Below, piece after piece: positions 41,650-52,047 of a DNA stretch of 64,000 bases; position 1 is the stretch's first letter; every line of letters starts with the position of its first letter. The stretch is from Cryobacterium tepidiphilum (GTDB lineage: Bacteria; Actinomycetota; Actinomycetes; Actinomycetales; Microbacteriaceae). Location: positions 1 to 64,000 of the forward strand of contig NZ_RDSR01000017.1 of assembly GCF_003716325.1 (NCBI RefSeq). Reading direction: 5' to 3'. The notes below the pieces were generated by a model. That model was not told the DNA's origin and did no database searches. It saw only the letters and a program-made list of their open reading frames with translations. A program made the position numbers and the translations under genes.

Positions 41650-43344
41650 ATGCCTGAGATCGACATGAAACCCCGCAGCCGCGACGTCACCGACGGAATC
41701 GAAGCCACCACCTCCCGCGGAATGCTTCGCGCCGTGGGCATGGGTGACGCGGACTGGGACAAGCCGCAGATCGGCATCGCAAGCTCCTGGAACGAGATCA
41801 CGCCCTGCAACCTCTCGCTCGACCGGCTCGCCCAGGCCTCCAAGGAAGGCGTGCACTCGGGCGGGGGATACCCCCTCCAGTTCGGCACCATCTCGGTCTC
41901 CGACGGCATCTCGATGGGCCACGAGGGCATGCACTTCTCGCTGGTCTCGCGTGAGGTCATCGCCGACTCCGTCGAGACCGTCATGATGGCCGAGCGCCTC
42001 GACGGCTCCGTGCTGCTGGCCGGCTGCGACAAGTCGCTCCCGGGAATGCTCATGGCCGCCGCGCGGCTCGACCTCGCATCCGTCTTCCTGTACGCGGGAT
42101 CCATCGCGCCGGGCTGGGTGAAGCTCTCCGACGGCACCGAGAAGGACATCACGATCATCGACTCCTTCGAGGCGGTCGGAGCGGTGAAGGCCGGCCGTAT
42201 GAGCGTCGAGGACGCCAAGCGCATCGAGTGTGCCTTCGCCCCGGGTGAGGGCGCCTGTGGCGGTATGTACACCGCCAACACCATGGCGAGCGTCGCGGAG
42301 GCCCTCGGCATGAGCCTCCCCGGGTCGGCGTCGCCCGCCTCCGCCGACCGCCGCCGCGACTACTACGCCCACCGCTCGGGCGAGGCCGTCGTCAACATGC
42401 TGCGCCTCGGCATCACCGCGCGCGACATCCTCACCCCGAAGGCCTTCGAGAACGCCATCGCCGTCGCCATGGCCTTCGGCGGCTCCACCAACGTGATCCT
42501 GCACCTGCTCGCCATCGCCAACGAGGCCGAGGTCGAACTGACCCTCGACGACTTCAACCGCATCGGCAGCAAGGTCCCGCACATCGGTGACCTGAAGCCG
42601 TTCGGCAACTACGTCATGAACGACGTCGACCGGCACGGCGGCGTTCCCACCGTCATGAAGGCCCTCCTCGACGCCGGCCTCCTGCACGGCGACGCGCTCA
42701 CCGTGACCGGCAAGACCGTGGCCGAGAACCTGGCCGAGATCAACCCGCCGGCACTCGACGGCGAGGTGCTGCACACCCTCGACGACCCGATCCACCAGAG
42801 CGGCGGGCTCACCGTGCTGAAGGGCACGCTCGCGCCGGAAGGGGCCGTCGTCAAGACCGCCGGATTCGACGCCGCCGTGTTCGAGGGCCCCGCCCGCGTG
42901 TTCGAGCGCGAACGCGCCGCCATGGACGCGCTCACCGAGGGCCGCATCCAGAAGGGCGACGTCGTCGTCATCCGTTACGAAGGCCCCAAGGGCGGCCCCG
43001 GCATGCGCGAGATGCTCGCCGTGACGGCCGCCATCAAGGGCGCGGGGCTCGGCAGTGATGTACTACTATTGACGGACGGTCGATTCTCAGGCGGCACAAC
43101 CGGACTGTGCATCGGCCACGTAGCACCCGAAGCGACGGACGCAGGTCCGATCGCCTTCGTGCGCGATGGTGATCTGATACGGGTCGATATCGCAGCTCGC
43201 TCGCTTGACCTACTTGTCGACGACGCAGAGCTGGCCGCCCGCCGAGAAGGCTGGGCCCCTCTTCCCCCGCGCTATACCCGCGGCGTCCTGGCCAAGTACG
43301 CCAAGCTCGTGCGTTCGGCCGCCCACGGCGCCGTCACAGGATAA
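41650..43344 (+). CDS. ilvD: dihydroxy-acid dehydratase
   Basis: About 564 aa, normal length. Motifs: [57 protein letters not shown] and the C-terminal [24 protein letters not shown]. It converts 2,3-dihydroxy acids to 2-oxo acids in isoleucine and valine synthesis, with an Fe-S cluster. The transcript appears leaderless. Codons from about 43051 to 43265 shift strongly to A/T endings (for example GTA CTA CTA TTG), unlike the rest. ilvB follows after 40 bp. Confidence 0.95.
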   Translation: MPEIDMKPRSRDVTDGIEATTSRGMLRAVGMGDADWDKPQIGIASSWNEITPCNLSLDRLAQASKEGVHSGGGYPLQFGTISVSDGISMGHEGMHFSLVSREVIADSVETVMMAERLDGSVLLAGCDKSLPGMLMAAARLDLASVFLYAGSIAPGWVKLSDGTEKDITIIDSFEAVGAVKAGRMSVEDAKRIECAFAPGEGACGGMYTANTMASVAEALGMSLPGSASPASADRRRDYYAHRSGEAVVNMLRLGITARDILTPKAFENAIAVAMAFGGSTNVILHLLAIANEAEVELTLDDFNRIGSKVPHIGDLKPFGNYVMNDVDRHGGVPTVMKALLDAGLLHGDALTVTGKTVAENLAEINPPALDGEVLHTLDDPIHQSGGLTVLKGTLAPEGAVVKTAGFDAAVFEGPARVFERERAAMDALTEGRIQKGDVVVIRYEGPKGGPGMREMLAVTAAIKGAGLGSDVLLLTDGRFSGGTTGLCIGHVAPEATDAGPIAFVRDGDLIRVDIAARSLDLLVDDAELAARREGWAPLPPRYTRGVLAKYAKLVRSAAHGAVTG

Positions 43345-43384
43345 GCGCGCCCACCATCCGTTTCAACGTAGGGAAGCACCGTCC

Positions 43385-45184
43385 ATGACCACGGAACAGA
43401 CCCCCGTGCCCACCCCGTCCAGTCCATCGTCCGACCAGCCCGAGATCCTCACCGGGTCGGGCGCCATCCTGCGGTCCCTCGAGAACCTCGGCGTCACCGA
43501 CGTCTTCGGCATCCCCGGCGGCGCCGTCATCCCGTTCTACGACGAGATCATGGCGCAGGATGCCGTGCGCCACATCTTGGTGCGCCACGAGCAGGGCGCC
43601 GGCCACGCCGCCGAAGGCTATGCGGCCGCATCGGGACGCGTCGGCGTCGCCATCGCGACCTCCGGCCCCGGGGCGACGAACCTGGTCACCGCCATCGCCG
43701 ACGCCTACATGGACTCCGTGCCGATGCTGGCCATCACCGGCCAGGTGTTCTCCACCCTCATGGGCACGGATGCCTTCCAGGAGGCCGACATCGTCGGCAT
43801 CACCATGCCGATCACCAAGCACTCCTTCCTCGTCAAGCGCGCCGAAGACATCCCCGCCGCGATCGCCTCGGCGCACCACATCGCCTCCACCGGGCGTCCC
43901 GGCCCCGTGCTCGTGGACATCACCAAGGACGCGCAGCAGAACTCGGCACCCTTCATCTGGCCGCCGAAGCTCGACCTGCCCGGCTACCGGCCGATCACGA
44001 AGGCGCACGGCAAGCAGGTGCAGGCGGCGGCGAACCTGCTGGCCACGGCCCGCAAGCCCGTCTTCTACGTCGGCGGCGGCGTCATCCGCTCGCACGCCTC
44101 GGCCGAACTGCTCGAACTCGCCGAGGCCAGCGGCGTGCCCGTCGTCACGACGCTGATGGCGCGCGGCGCCTTCCCCGATTCGCACACCCAGCACCTGGGG
44201 ATGCCCGGCATGCACGGGTCGGTGCCCGCCGTGCTCGCGCTGCAGGAGAGCGACCTCATCGTCTCGCTCGGCGCGCGCTTCGACGACCGCGTCACCGGCA
44301 AGGTGTCGGAGTTCGCACCCCACGCGGCCATCGTGCACGTCGACGTCGACCCGGCGGAGATCTCGAAGATCCGCACGGCCGATGTGCCCATCGTCGGTGA
44401 TGCCAAGGACGTCATCGCTGACCTCATCGTCGCCTTCCGCGAGGCCACGGGAGGCACCGCCCCCGACCTGTCGGAGTGGTGGACGTACCTCGATGGCCTC
44501 CGCACCCAGTTCCCGCTGGGCTTCACCGAACCGACCGACGGCCTGCTCTCGCCCCAGTACGTCATCCAGCGCATCGGCGAACTCACCGGCCCGGAGGCCG
44601 TGTACGCCGCCGGTGTCGGGCAGCACCAGATGTGGTCGGCGCAGTTCATCAAGTACGAGCGCCCCAACTCCTGGCTGAACTCCGGCGGCGCCGGCACCAT
44701 GGGGTACTCCGTGCCCGCCGCCATGGGGGCGAAGGTGGCCGAGCCGGACCGGGTGGTCTGGGCGATCGACGGCGACGGATGCTTCCAGATGACCAACCAG
44801 GAACTGGCCACCTGCGTGATCAACAAGATCCCGATCAAGGTCGCGATCATCAACAACTCGTCGCTCGGCATGGTCCGGCAGTGGCAGACGCTTTTCTACG
44901 ACGGCCGTCACTCGTTCACCGACCTGAACACCGGGCACGACACGGCGATGATCCCCGACTTCGTGAAGCTCGCCGATGCCTACGGCGCGCTGGGCATCCG
45001 GGTGAAGACCCGTGACGAGGTCGACGCCGCCATCACGAAGGCGCTCGAGACGAACGACCGTCCGGTCGTCATCGACTTCATCGTGAGCCGCGACGCCATG
45101 GTGTGGCCGATGGTGCCACAGGGAGTGAGCAACAGCTTCGTGCAGTATGCCAAAGACCACGCCCCGACCTGGGGAGAGGAGTAA
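43385..45184 (+). CDS. ilvB: acetolactate synthase large subunit
   Basis: About 599 aa thiamine-diphosphate enzyme: N-terminal [35 protein letters not shown], the [13 protein letters not shown] glutamate, the FAD-linked middle domain, and the ThDP-binding [16 protein letters not shown]...[16 protein letters not shown]. First common step of branched-chain amino acid synthesis. The frame is open upstream inside ilvD; ATG 43385 with AGGGAAG is preferred. ilvN follows after 3 bp. Confidence 0.95.
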   Translation: MTTEQTPVPTPSSPSSDQPEILTGSGAILRSLENLGVTDVFGIPGGAVIPFYDEIMAQDAVRHILVRHEQGAGHAAEGYAAASGRVGVAIATSGPGATNLVTAIADAYMDSVPMLAITGQVFSTLMGTDAFQEADIVGITMPITKHSFLVKRAEDIPAAIASAHHIASTGRPGPVLVDITKDAQQNSAPFIWPPKLDLPGYRPITKAHGKQVQAAANLLATARKPVFYVGGGVIRSHASAELLELAEASGVPVVTTLMARGAFPDSHTQHLGMPGMHGSVPAVLALQESDLIVSLGARFDDRVTGKVSEFAPHAAIVHVDVDPAEISKIRTADVPIVGDAKDVIADLIVAFREATGGTAPDLSEWWTYLDGLRTQFPLGFTEPTDGLLSPQYVIQRIGELTGPEAVYAAGVGQHQMWSAQFIKYERPNSWLNSGGAGTMGYSVPAAMGAKVAEPDRVVWAIDGDGCFQMTNQELATCVINKIPIKVAIINNSSLGMVRQWQTLFYDGRHSFTDLNTGHDTAMIPDFVKLADAYGALGIRVKTRDEVDAAITKALETNDRPVVIDFIVSRDAMVWPMVPQGVSNSFVQYAKDHAPTWGEE

Positions 45185-45187
45185 GCC

Positions 45188-46760
<1,573 letters not shown>

Positions 46761-46775
46761 TCCGCTGAACACGAC

Positions 46776-46812
46776 ACGGCGGGACCAACCGATTCGGTTG
46801 GTCCCGCCGTTT
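46776..46812 (+). terminator. rho-independent terminator of the ilv operon
   Basis: A perfect 15-bp stem, 46776-46790 with 46796-46810, loop GATTC, short T run to 46812; 16 bp after the ilvC stop. Confidence 0.85.
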
Positions 46813-46855
46813 CATGCGCGCGGCCGTCTTGTGAGCTGTCGCGCCTGCGGATCGC

Positions 46856-46861
46856 TAACCT
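46856..46861 (+). promoter_or_regulatory. leaderless -10 box
   Basis: TAACCT, seven bases, ATG 46869. Confidence 0.5.
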
Positions 46862-46868
46862 AGGCAGT

Positions 46869-47339
46869 ATGGCCACTGAACCGGACGACGACGCCCTCCG
46901 CTGGGCGGGCGACACCGATCCGACCCTTGACGCGCCGGTCGCCGGTGCGGCAGCGCGACCGCGAGAAGACCCGGAGCTCCCCGACGGCTGGAGCGTGCCG
47001 AAGCCGCGACGGGACCGTGCCGATCCCGTCGCCGTCACCGCACCGGCTGCCGGCTCGTTCGCGCTGGTCGGGATGGGGGTCGTCGCCGGCATCTACTTCC
47101 TCTACACGGTCGGCTGGTTCCTCAGTGCCTCCCGCGTGGGCAATCCGCTGGCCGACCCCGTCGGCGCCTTCATGTTCTCGCTCGGCGCCTGGCTCGCGGT
47201 GGCCGCGCCGCTGATCTGGTTCGGCGCGGTTGTCTGGCTCACCGACGAGCGGCCCCGCGCCAGGGCCGGCTGGCTGATCGCCGGTGTGGTGCTTCTCGTC
47301 CCGGTGCCGGTCATCCTCGGGGTCGGGGGAGTGTCATGA
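46869..47339 (+). CDS. predicted membrane protein of unknown function
   Basis: About 156 aa. An acidic soluble N-terminus (MATEPDDDALRWAGDTDPTLDAP) is followed by three hydrophobic helices (around SFALVGMGVVAGIYFLYTVGWFL, FMFSLGAWLAVAAPLIWFGAVVWL and WLIAGVVLLVPVPVILG). No family recognised; such DNA-polymerase-III-subunit-like annotated membrane proteins are common in Microbacteriaceae. It overlaps the next gene by four bases. Confidence 0.7.
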   Translation: MATEPDDDALRWAGDTDPTLDAPVAGAAARPREDPELPDGWSVPKPRRDRADPVAVTAPAAGSFALVGMGVVAGIYFLYTVGWFLSASRVGNPLADPVGAFMFSLGAWLAVAAPLIWFGAVVWLTDERPRARAGWLIAGVVLLVPVPVILGVGGVS

Positions 47340-47683
47340 ACGCCGACACACCGGCAGAACGCGTCACCCCCTTCTGGTTGACGGTGACGATCGCGGTCAT
47401 CTTCGGCCTGTTCTACGCGTACGACGCCTGGGAGGCGGTCGGCAACCTCGTGGGGCTCAACCTGCAGGCGCAGAGCCTCGACACCCGGCTCAGCGGCTTC
47501 GGCTGGGGCGTGCTCATCGGCGGCATCGCGCTGCCCATCGTGGTCTACGCGGTGGCCTTCTGGCTCGGCCACAAGCGCTCCGCGACCGTGCAGGCCCTGC
47601 TGCTCCTGGCCGGGCTGGCGCTCGTCGCCGTGCTCGCGCTCGACATGTTCGTCGTGTTCGGACTCGGCCGCCTCATCGTCTGA
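47336..47683 (+). CDS. predicted membrane protein of unknown function
   Basis: About 115 aa with three predicted helices (FWLTVTIAVIFGLFYAYDAW, GWGVLIGGIALPIVVYAVAFWLG, QALLLLAGLALVAVLALDMFVVF). ATG 47336 overlaps the preceding stop (ATGA), so the two membrane proteins are co-translated and probably act together. Function unknown. Confidence 0.7.
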   Translation: MNADTPAERVTPFWLTVTIAVIFGLFYAYDAWEAVGNLVGLNLQAQSLDTRLSGFGWGVLIGGIALPIVVYAVAFWLGHKRSATVQALLLLAGLALVAVLALDMFVVFGLGRLIV

Positions 47684-47702
47684 GTCTTCAGGAGATCAGC
47701 GA

Positions 47703-48098
47703 TCAGACGATCGCGAGCACGAGCAGCGCCATCAGCAGCAGCTGACCGGCGAGCCGCGGCAGCAGGGGCACCGCGACGCGGCCGAACCGTTTCGGGTGCC
47801 GCGCCGCGTACGCATTGGCCGGGAAGACGGCCACGAGGAAGACGACGAGGCACATGCCAGCGACGACCGCCGTCGGCGGCCACAGCAGGCCGATGCCGCC
47901 CGCGATCTCGCAGACCCCCGTGAGCACGACGAGGACCCGCGGGGTGAACAGCCCGGCCGAACGCAGCCCGGGCGGGATCATCGCCGACATGGTGCGCTTC
48001 ACACCGGGAACGAAATGGGTGATCCCCATTCCGATGAACGCGAGGGCCAGAACGAGCCGCAGAACGAACTGGAGGATAAGGACCGTCATGCTGCTCAT
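47703..48098 (-). CDS. DoxX-like membrane protein
   Basis: About 131 aa, four hydrophobic segments, with the family pattern LRLVLALAFIGMGITHFVPGVKRTMSAMIPP...LTGVCEIAGGIGLL. Function in the family is poorly defined (respiratory or redox links). ATG 48098; CAGAAT six bases upstream on the minus strand suggests another leaderless promoter. Convergent with the preceding gene. Confidence 0.75.
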   Translation of the reverse strand: MSSMTVLILQFVLRLVLALAFIGMGITHFVPGVKRTMSAMIPPGLRSAGLFTPRVLVVLTGVCEIAGGIGLLWPPTAVVAGMCLVVFLVAVFPANAYAARHPKRFGRVAVPLLPRLAGQLLLMALLVLAIV

Positions 48099-48176
48099 CG
48101 TTCCATTCTGCCGGGGTATCCCTTGCCGGGTTCCGCGACCCGGCACATGATGGAAGCCGGAGTACGAGGAGGCGGA

Positions 48177-48635
48177 ATGTTCGAACGCGGCACGAAGATC
48201 GAGAAACTGCACGGCATCGACAGGATGGTCCGGAACGTGGAGACGGGCCGGTTCGAGCGCAGCCTCTCCGGACTGACCGCGGTGGGGGCGGTCGTCACGG
48301 CCGCCGAGATCTACTTCGAACACGACAGCGCCAGCTTCGGCAACAAGTGGATGTGGGCGCCCGTCATCCTCGGGCCGGTCGGGGCCGTGGCAGGAATCGC
48401 CGGCGTCGTGAGCAAGCCGCTCGCCAAGACGCTGCTCCCTCTCGCATCCGTCACCATCATCGCGAACGGGCTGCAGGGGACCTGGCTGCACGCCCGCGGG
48501 ATCGCCCAGAAACCGGGCGGATGGCGCAACTGGCGCTACAACGTCGAGATGGGCCCGCCGCTTCTGGCCCCGTTGCTGGTCACGCTCGTCGGCGGCATGG
48601 GGGTGCTCGCGGCGATCCTGAGGCGGGAGAAATGA
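48177..48635 (+). CDS. hypothetical membrane protein of the sugar-acid cluster
   Basis: About 152 aa. Helices around LTAVGAVVTAAEIYFEH, WAPVILGPVGAVAGIAGVV, TLLPLASVTIIANGLQGTWLHARGI and LLVTLVGGMGVLAAI. I do not recognise a family, but its gene overlaps the gluconate-dehydrogenase-type subunit gene by four bases and may supply its membrane partner. ATG 48177 follows GAGGAGG; earlier in-frame ATGs lack a site. Confidence 0.7.
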   Translation: MFERGTKIEKLHGIDRMVRNVETGRFERSLSGLTAVGAVVTAAEIYFEHDSASFGNKWMWAPVILGPVGAVAGIAGVVSKPLAKTLLPLASVTIIANGLQGTWLHARGIAQKPGGWRNWRYNVEMGPPLLAPLLVTLVGGMGVLAAILRREK

Positions 48636-49270
48636 ACCAGCTTCCGCTCGACCCCGCCGACGGAGGCGGCCGTTTCCCGGGATTCGACGTCATCGCCCAA
48701 TCCGGCCATTGGGACCGGGCGACCCAGTCCGTGGTCGGCTCGCGGCTCGGCCTGCTCCCGCACGTGCGATTCTTCACACCCGAGGAGGAGGTTGTGGCGC
48801 GGGCCCTCTTCGACCAGATTCTCGACCAGCGGGAGGAACCGCGCGTGCCGGTGTTCAACATGGTGGACGTGCGACTCGCCGAGCAGCAGACCGACGGCTG
48901 GCACTACGAGAGCCTTCCCGCCGACGCGGAGGCGTGGCGACGATCACTCCGGGCCCTGAGCGACGACGCCGACGCCCGGCACGGCGTTGGCTTCGCCGAC
49001 TGCGCCTGGGAGCAGCAGTCGGCGATCCTGGACGCCGTGCAGAAGCGCGGCGACGACGACTGGCACGGCTTCCCGGCGTCGCGGGTCTGGTCGTTGTGGA
49101 CCCGCTACGCGTGCACGGCCTTCTACTCGCATCCGTGGGCCTGGAACGAGATCGGATTCGCCGGGCCCGCCTACCCGCGCGGTTACAAGAACATGGGCGT
49201 CGACCGGCTCGAACCCTTCGAGGTGCGCGATATCCGGCCCCATGACGACCCCGCGCGGCGGGACAGCTGA
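48632..49270 (+). CDS. gluconate 2-dehydrogenase subunit 3 family protein
   Basis: About 212 aa. RFFTPEEEVVARALFDQILDQ...VPVFNMVDVRLAEQQTDGWHYESLPAD...TRYACTAFYSHPWAWNEIGFAGPAYPRGYKNMGVDRLEPFE matches the small (gamma) subunit family that partners GMC flavoproteins. Unlike many members it has no twin-arginine signal, so the complex is probably cytoplasmic-facing. Overlaps the GMC gene (TGATG). Confidence 0.82.
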   Translation: MNQLPLDPADGGGRFPGFDVIAQSGHWDRATQSVVGSRLGLLPHVRFFTPEEEVVARALFDQILDQREEPRVPVFNMVDVRLAEQQTDGWHYESLPADAEAWRRSLRALSDDADARHGVGFADCAWEQQSAILDAVQKRGDDDWHGFPASRVWSLWTRYACTAFYSHPWAWNEIGFAGPAYPRGYKNMGVDRLEPFEVRDIRPHDDPARRDS

Positions 49271-50898
49271 TGGGCAGGGTCGAGGACCGCAATCAGTCTG
49301 CCTGGCTGCTGCTGCCCGATGGCTCCCGGCCGGAGCCGCGGCTGCGTGACCAGATGCGTCGCTTCGCCGACGACGATGAGGTCGACCTCGTCATCGTCGG
49401 CTGCGGCGCCGGGGGGTCGACGCTGCTGCAACGGATGGCGCGTGCGGGCTGGAAGGTCGTGGCGCTTGACGCCGGACCGTTCTGGGAGCCCGAGACCGAC
49501 TGGGTCAGCGACGAGGCCGGATCGCACCACCTGTACTGGGAGGAGCCCCGGGTGATCGGAGGGTCCGACCCGGTTCCTCTCGGATCCAACAACTCCGGCC
49601 GCGGGGTGGGCGGTTCGATGGTGCACTACGCCGGCTACACCCCGCGCTTCCACCCGAGCGACTTCCACACCCGGTCGCTCGACGGCGTCGGTGCGGACTG
49701 GCCGTTCGCCTACGAGGACCTGAAGCCGTACTACAGCGACATCGAGAACGAACTGCCCGTCGCCGGTGAGGACTGGCCCTGGGGCGACCCGCACTCGTAC
49801 CCGCAACGCCCGCACCCGGTCTCCGGGAACGGGGAGCTCTTCATGCGCGGCGCCGACGCCGAGGGCATCACCGCCAAGGTGGGGCCCGTGGCGATCAGCA
49901 ACGGTCGATTCGGGCATCGGCCGCACTGCATCTACCGGGGCTTCTGCCTGCAGGGCTGCAAGGTCAACGCGAAGGCGTCGCCGCTGATCACCCACATCCC
50001 CGACGCCCTCGACCACGGCGCCGAGGTGCGCGCCGACTCCATGGTCAGCAGCATCGAGATCGATGAGCGCACCGGCCGCGCCACCGGCGTGCACTACATC
50101 CAGGACGGCCGGAGCCGTTTCCAGCGCGCTCGCATGGTCGCCATCGCCGGGTACTCCATCGAGACGCCCAGGCTGCTGCTGAACTCCACCTCGAAGCGGT
50201 TCCCCGACGGCCTCTGCAACGATTTCGACCAGGTCGGCCGGTACCTCATGGTGCAGGGTGCACCGCAGACCGCCGGCCGATTCGAGTCAGAGGTGCGCAT
50301 GTGGAAGGGCCCGCCGCCGGAGGTCAGCACCGAGGACTTCTACGAGACCGATCCGTCCAAGCCGTACAAGCGCGGCTTCTCCATCCAGAGCGTCTCTCCG
50401 ATGCCCATCGCCTGGGCCGAGCACGTCATGGCGCAGGGTCACTGGGGCGCCGCGCTCCGGCACTACATGAGCGACTACGTGCACTGGGCCTCCTACGGCG
50501 CACTGTGCGAGTTCCTGCCGCAGCCCGACAACCGGGTGACCCTCGCCGAGGAGACCGACCGCCACGGACTGCGCGTCGCGAAGTTCGACTATTCGCAGTG
50601 CGACAACGACCGGCAGCTGCTGGCCGCGGCGCAGGGCGTGATGGAGCGCATCCTCACCGCGGCGGGCGCCAGCGAGGTCATCACCATCCAGCGGTTCGCG
50701 CACCTGGTCGGCGGCGCACGCATGGCGGACAACGAGCGCGACGGCGTGGTCGACGGCGACGGCGTGACCTTCGCCGTCCCCAACCTGCTGATCACCGACG
50801 GCAGCGTGCTCCCCACGCAGGGGAGCGCCAACCCGGCGCTGACGATCATGGCCGTCGCCGCCCGCGCGGCCGACCGCCTCATCCGCCGGAAAGGCTGA
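49270..50898 (+). CDS. GMC-family oxidoreductase (gluconate 2-dehydrogenase-like flavoprotein)
   Basis: About 542 aa. FAD fold DLVIVGCGAGGSTLLQRMARAGWKVVALDAGPFW, SGRGVGGSMVHYAGYTPRFHPSDF, HCIYRGFCLQGCKVNAKASPL and the C-terminal ITDGSVLPTQGSANPALTIMAVAARAADRLI. It likely oxidises a sugar, polyol or sugar acid and works with the subunit-3 gene before it. No cytochrome c subunit is encoded nearby, so the electron acceptor is unclear. Confidence 0.86.
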   Translation: MGRVEDRNQSAWLLLPDGSRPEPRLRDQMRRFADDDEVDLVIVGCGAGGSTLLQRMARAGWKVVALDAGPFWEPETDWVSDEAGSHHLYWEEPRVIGGSDPVPLGSNNSGRGVGGSMVHYAGYTPRFHPSDFHTRSLDGVGADWPFAYEDLKPYYSDIENELPVAGEDWPWGDPHSYPQRPHPVSGNGELFMRGADAEGITAKVGPVAISNGRFGHRPHCIYRGFCLQGCKVNAKASPLITHIPDALDHGAEVRADSMVSSIEIDERTGRATGVHYIQDGRSRFQRARMVAIAGYSIETPRLLLNSTSKRFPDGLCNDFDQVGRYLMVQGAPQTAGRFESEVRMWKGPPPEVSTEDFYETDPSKPYKRGFSIQSVSPMPIAWAEHVMAQGHWGAALRHYMSDYVHWASYGALCEFLPQPDNRVTLAEETDRHGLRVAKFDYSQCDNDRQLLAAAQGVMERILTAAGASEVITIQRFAHLVGGARMADNERDGVVDGDGVTFAVPNLLITDGSVLPTQGSANPALTIMAVAARAADRLIRRKG

Positions 50899-50921
50899 CA
50901 GGCACGAAGGAAGGCCCCACG

Positions 50922-52037
50922 ATGACGACACTGCACCACGACACGGTCATCGACACGGTGGACGCCCGCGCGTACACCGTGCCCACCGACGCCCCCGAGG
51001 CCGACGGCACCATCGCGTGGAACTCCACGACGATGGTGCTGGTGCGCGTGAGATCCGGTGACACGGTGGGCACCGGCTGGAGCTACGCGCCCCAGTCCTG
51101 CGCAGTCATGGTGACCGAAACGCTTGAGCGCTGGCTCACCGGGCAGAACGCCATGGACATCGGCGCCCGGTTCGACGCCATGGTGAAAGGGGTGCGGAAC
51201 GACGCCCGGCAGGGAGCCTTCGGGTACGCCATCTCAGCGGTCGACACCGCCCTGTGGGACCTGAAGGCACGCCTGCTCGGGCTGCCCCTGTTCCGGCTGC
51301 TGGGCGCGGTGCGGCCCGACGTGCCGGTCTACGGCAGCGGCGGGTTCACCACCTACTCCGAAAGGCAGCTCGCCGACCAGCTCGGCGGCTGGGTGCACGG
51401 GCAGCGGATACCGCGGGTGAAGATCAAGATCGGCCAGTCCTGGGGGCAGGACGCCCGGCGGGACCTGGACCGCATCGGCCAGGCCCGGGCGGTCATCGGC
51501 CCCGACGCGGAACTGTTCGTCGACGCGAACGGCGCGTACACCCGCAAGCAGGCGATCCGCGTGCTTCGGGCGGCCAGCGCGCACGACGTGCAGTGGTTCG
51601 AGGAGCCGGTGTCGTCCGATGACCTGGACGGCCTGCGCGAGGTGCGCGACGCGGTGGACGCCGACGTGGCAGCGGGGGAGTACGGGTTCGACCTCACCTA
51701 CTTCCGCCGGATGTGCCAGGCCCAGGCCGTGGACTGCCTGCAGGTGGATGCCACCCGCTGCGGGGGCATCACCGAGTGGCAGCGGGCGGCGGCCGTCGCC
51801 GGGTCGTTCGGGCTCCAGGTTTCGGCGCACTGCGCCCCGCACGTGCACGCGCATGTCGCGGCCGCGACACCCAACCTGCGGCACATCGAGTGGTTCCACG
51901 ACCACGTGCGCATCGAGGACATGTTCTTCGACGGCACCCTCGACCCGCAGGGCGGCACGGTGAGCCCCGACCCGACGGCACCCGGGAGCGGGCTCGACTT
52001 CCGGGAACCGGACGCCGAGCCCTTCCGGGTGCGCTGA
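50922..52037 (+). CDS. enolase-superfamily enzyme (mandelate racemase/muconate lactonizing type)
   Basis: About 371 aa. Catalytic lysine pair in RVKIKIGQSWG, metal ligands in LFVDANGAY (Asp), WFEEPVSSDD (Glu) and AAGEYGFDL (Glu), and the C-terminal SAHCAPHVHAHV histidine region. This set fits sugar-acid dehydratases or racemases. Co-directional with the GMC oxidoreductase, 23 bp away, so it could dehydrate the sugar acid made there (inference). ATG 50922 with GAAGGAAGG. Confidence 0.85.
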   Translation: MTTLHHDTVIDTVDARAYTVPTDAPEADGTIAWNSTTMVLVRVRSGDTVGTGWSYAPQSCAVMVTETLERWLTGQNAMDIGARFDAMVKGVRNDARQGAFGYAISAVDTALWDLKARLLGLPLFRLLGAVRPDVPVYGSGGFTTYSERQLADQLGGWVHGQRIPRVKIKIGQSWGQDARRDLDRIGQARAVIGPDAELFVDANGAYTRKQAIRVLRAASAHDVQWFEEPVSSDDLDGLREVRDAVDADVAAGEYGFDLTYFRRMCQAQAVDCLQVDATRCGGITEWQRAAAVAGSFGLQVSAHCAPHVHAHVAAATPNLRHIEWFHDHVRIEDMFFDGTLDPQGGTVSPDPTAPGSGLDFREPDAEPFRVR

Positions 52038-52047
52038 GCCGGCCCGG

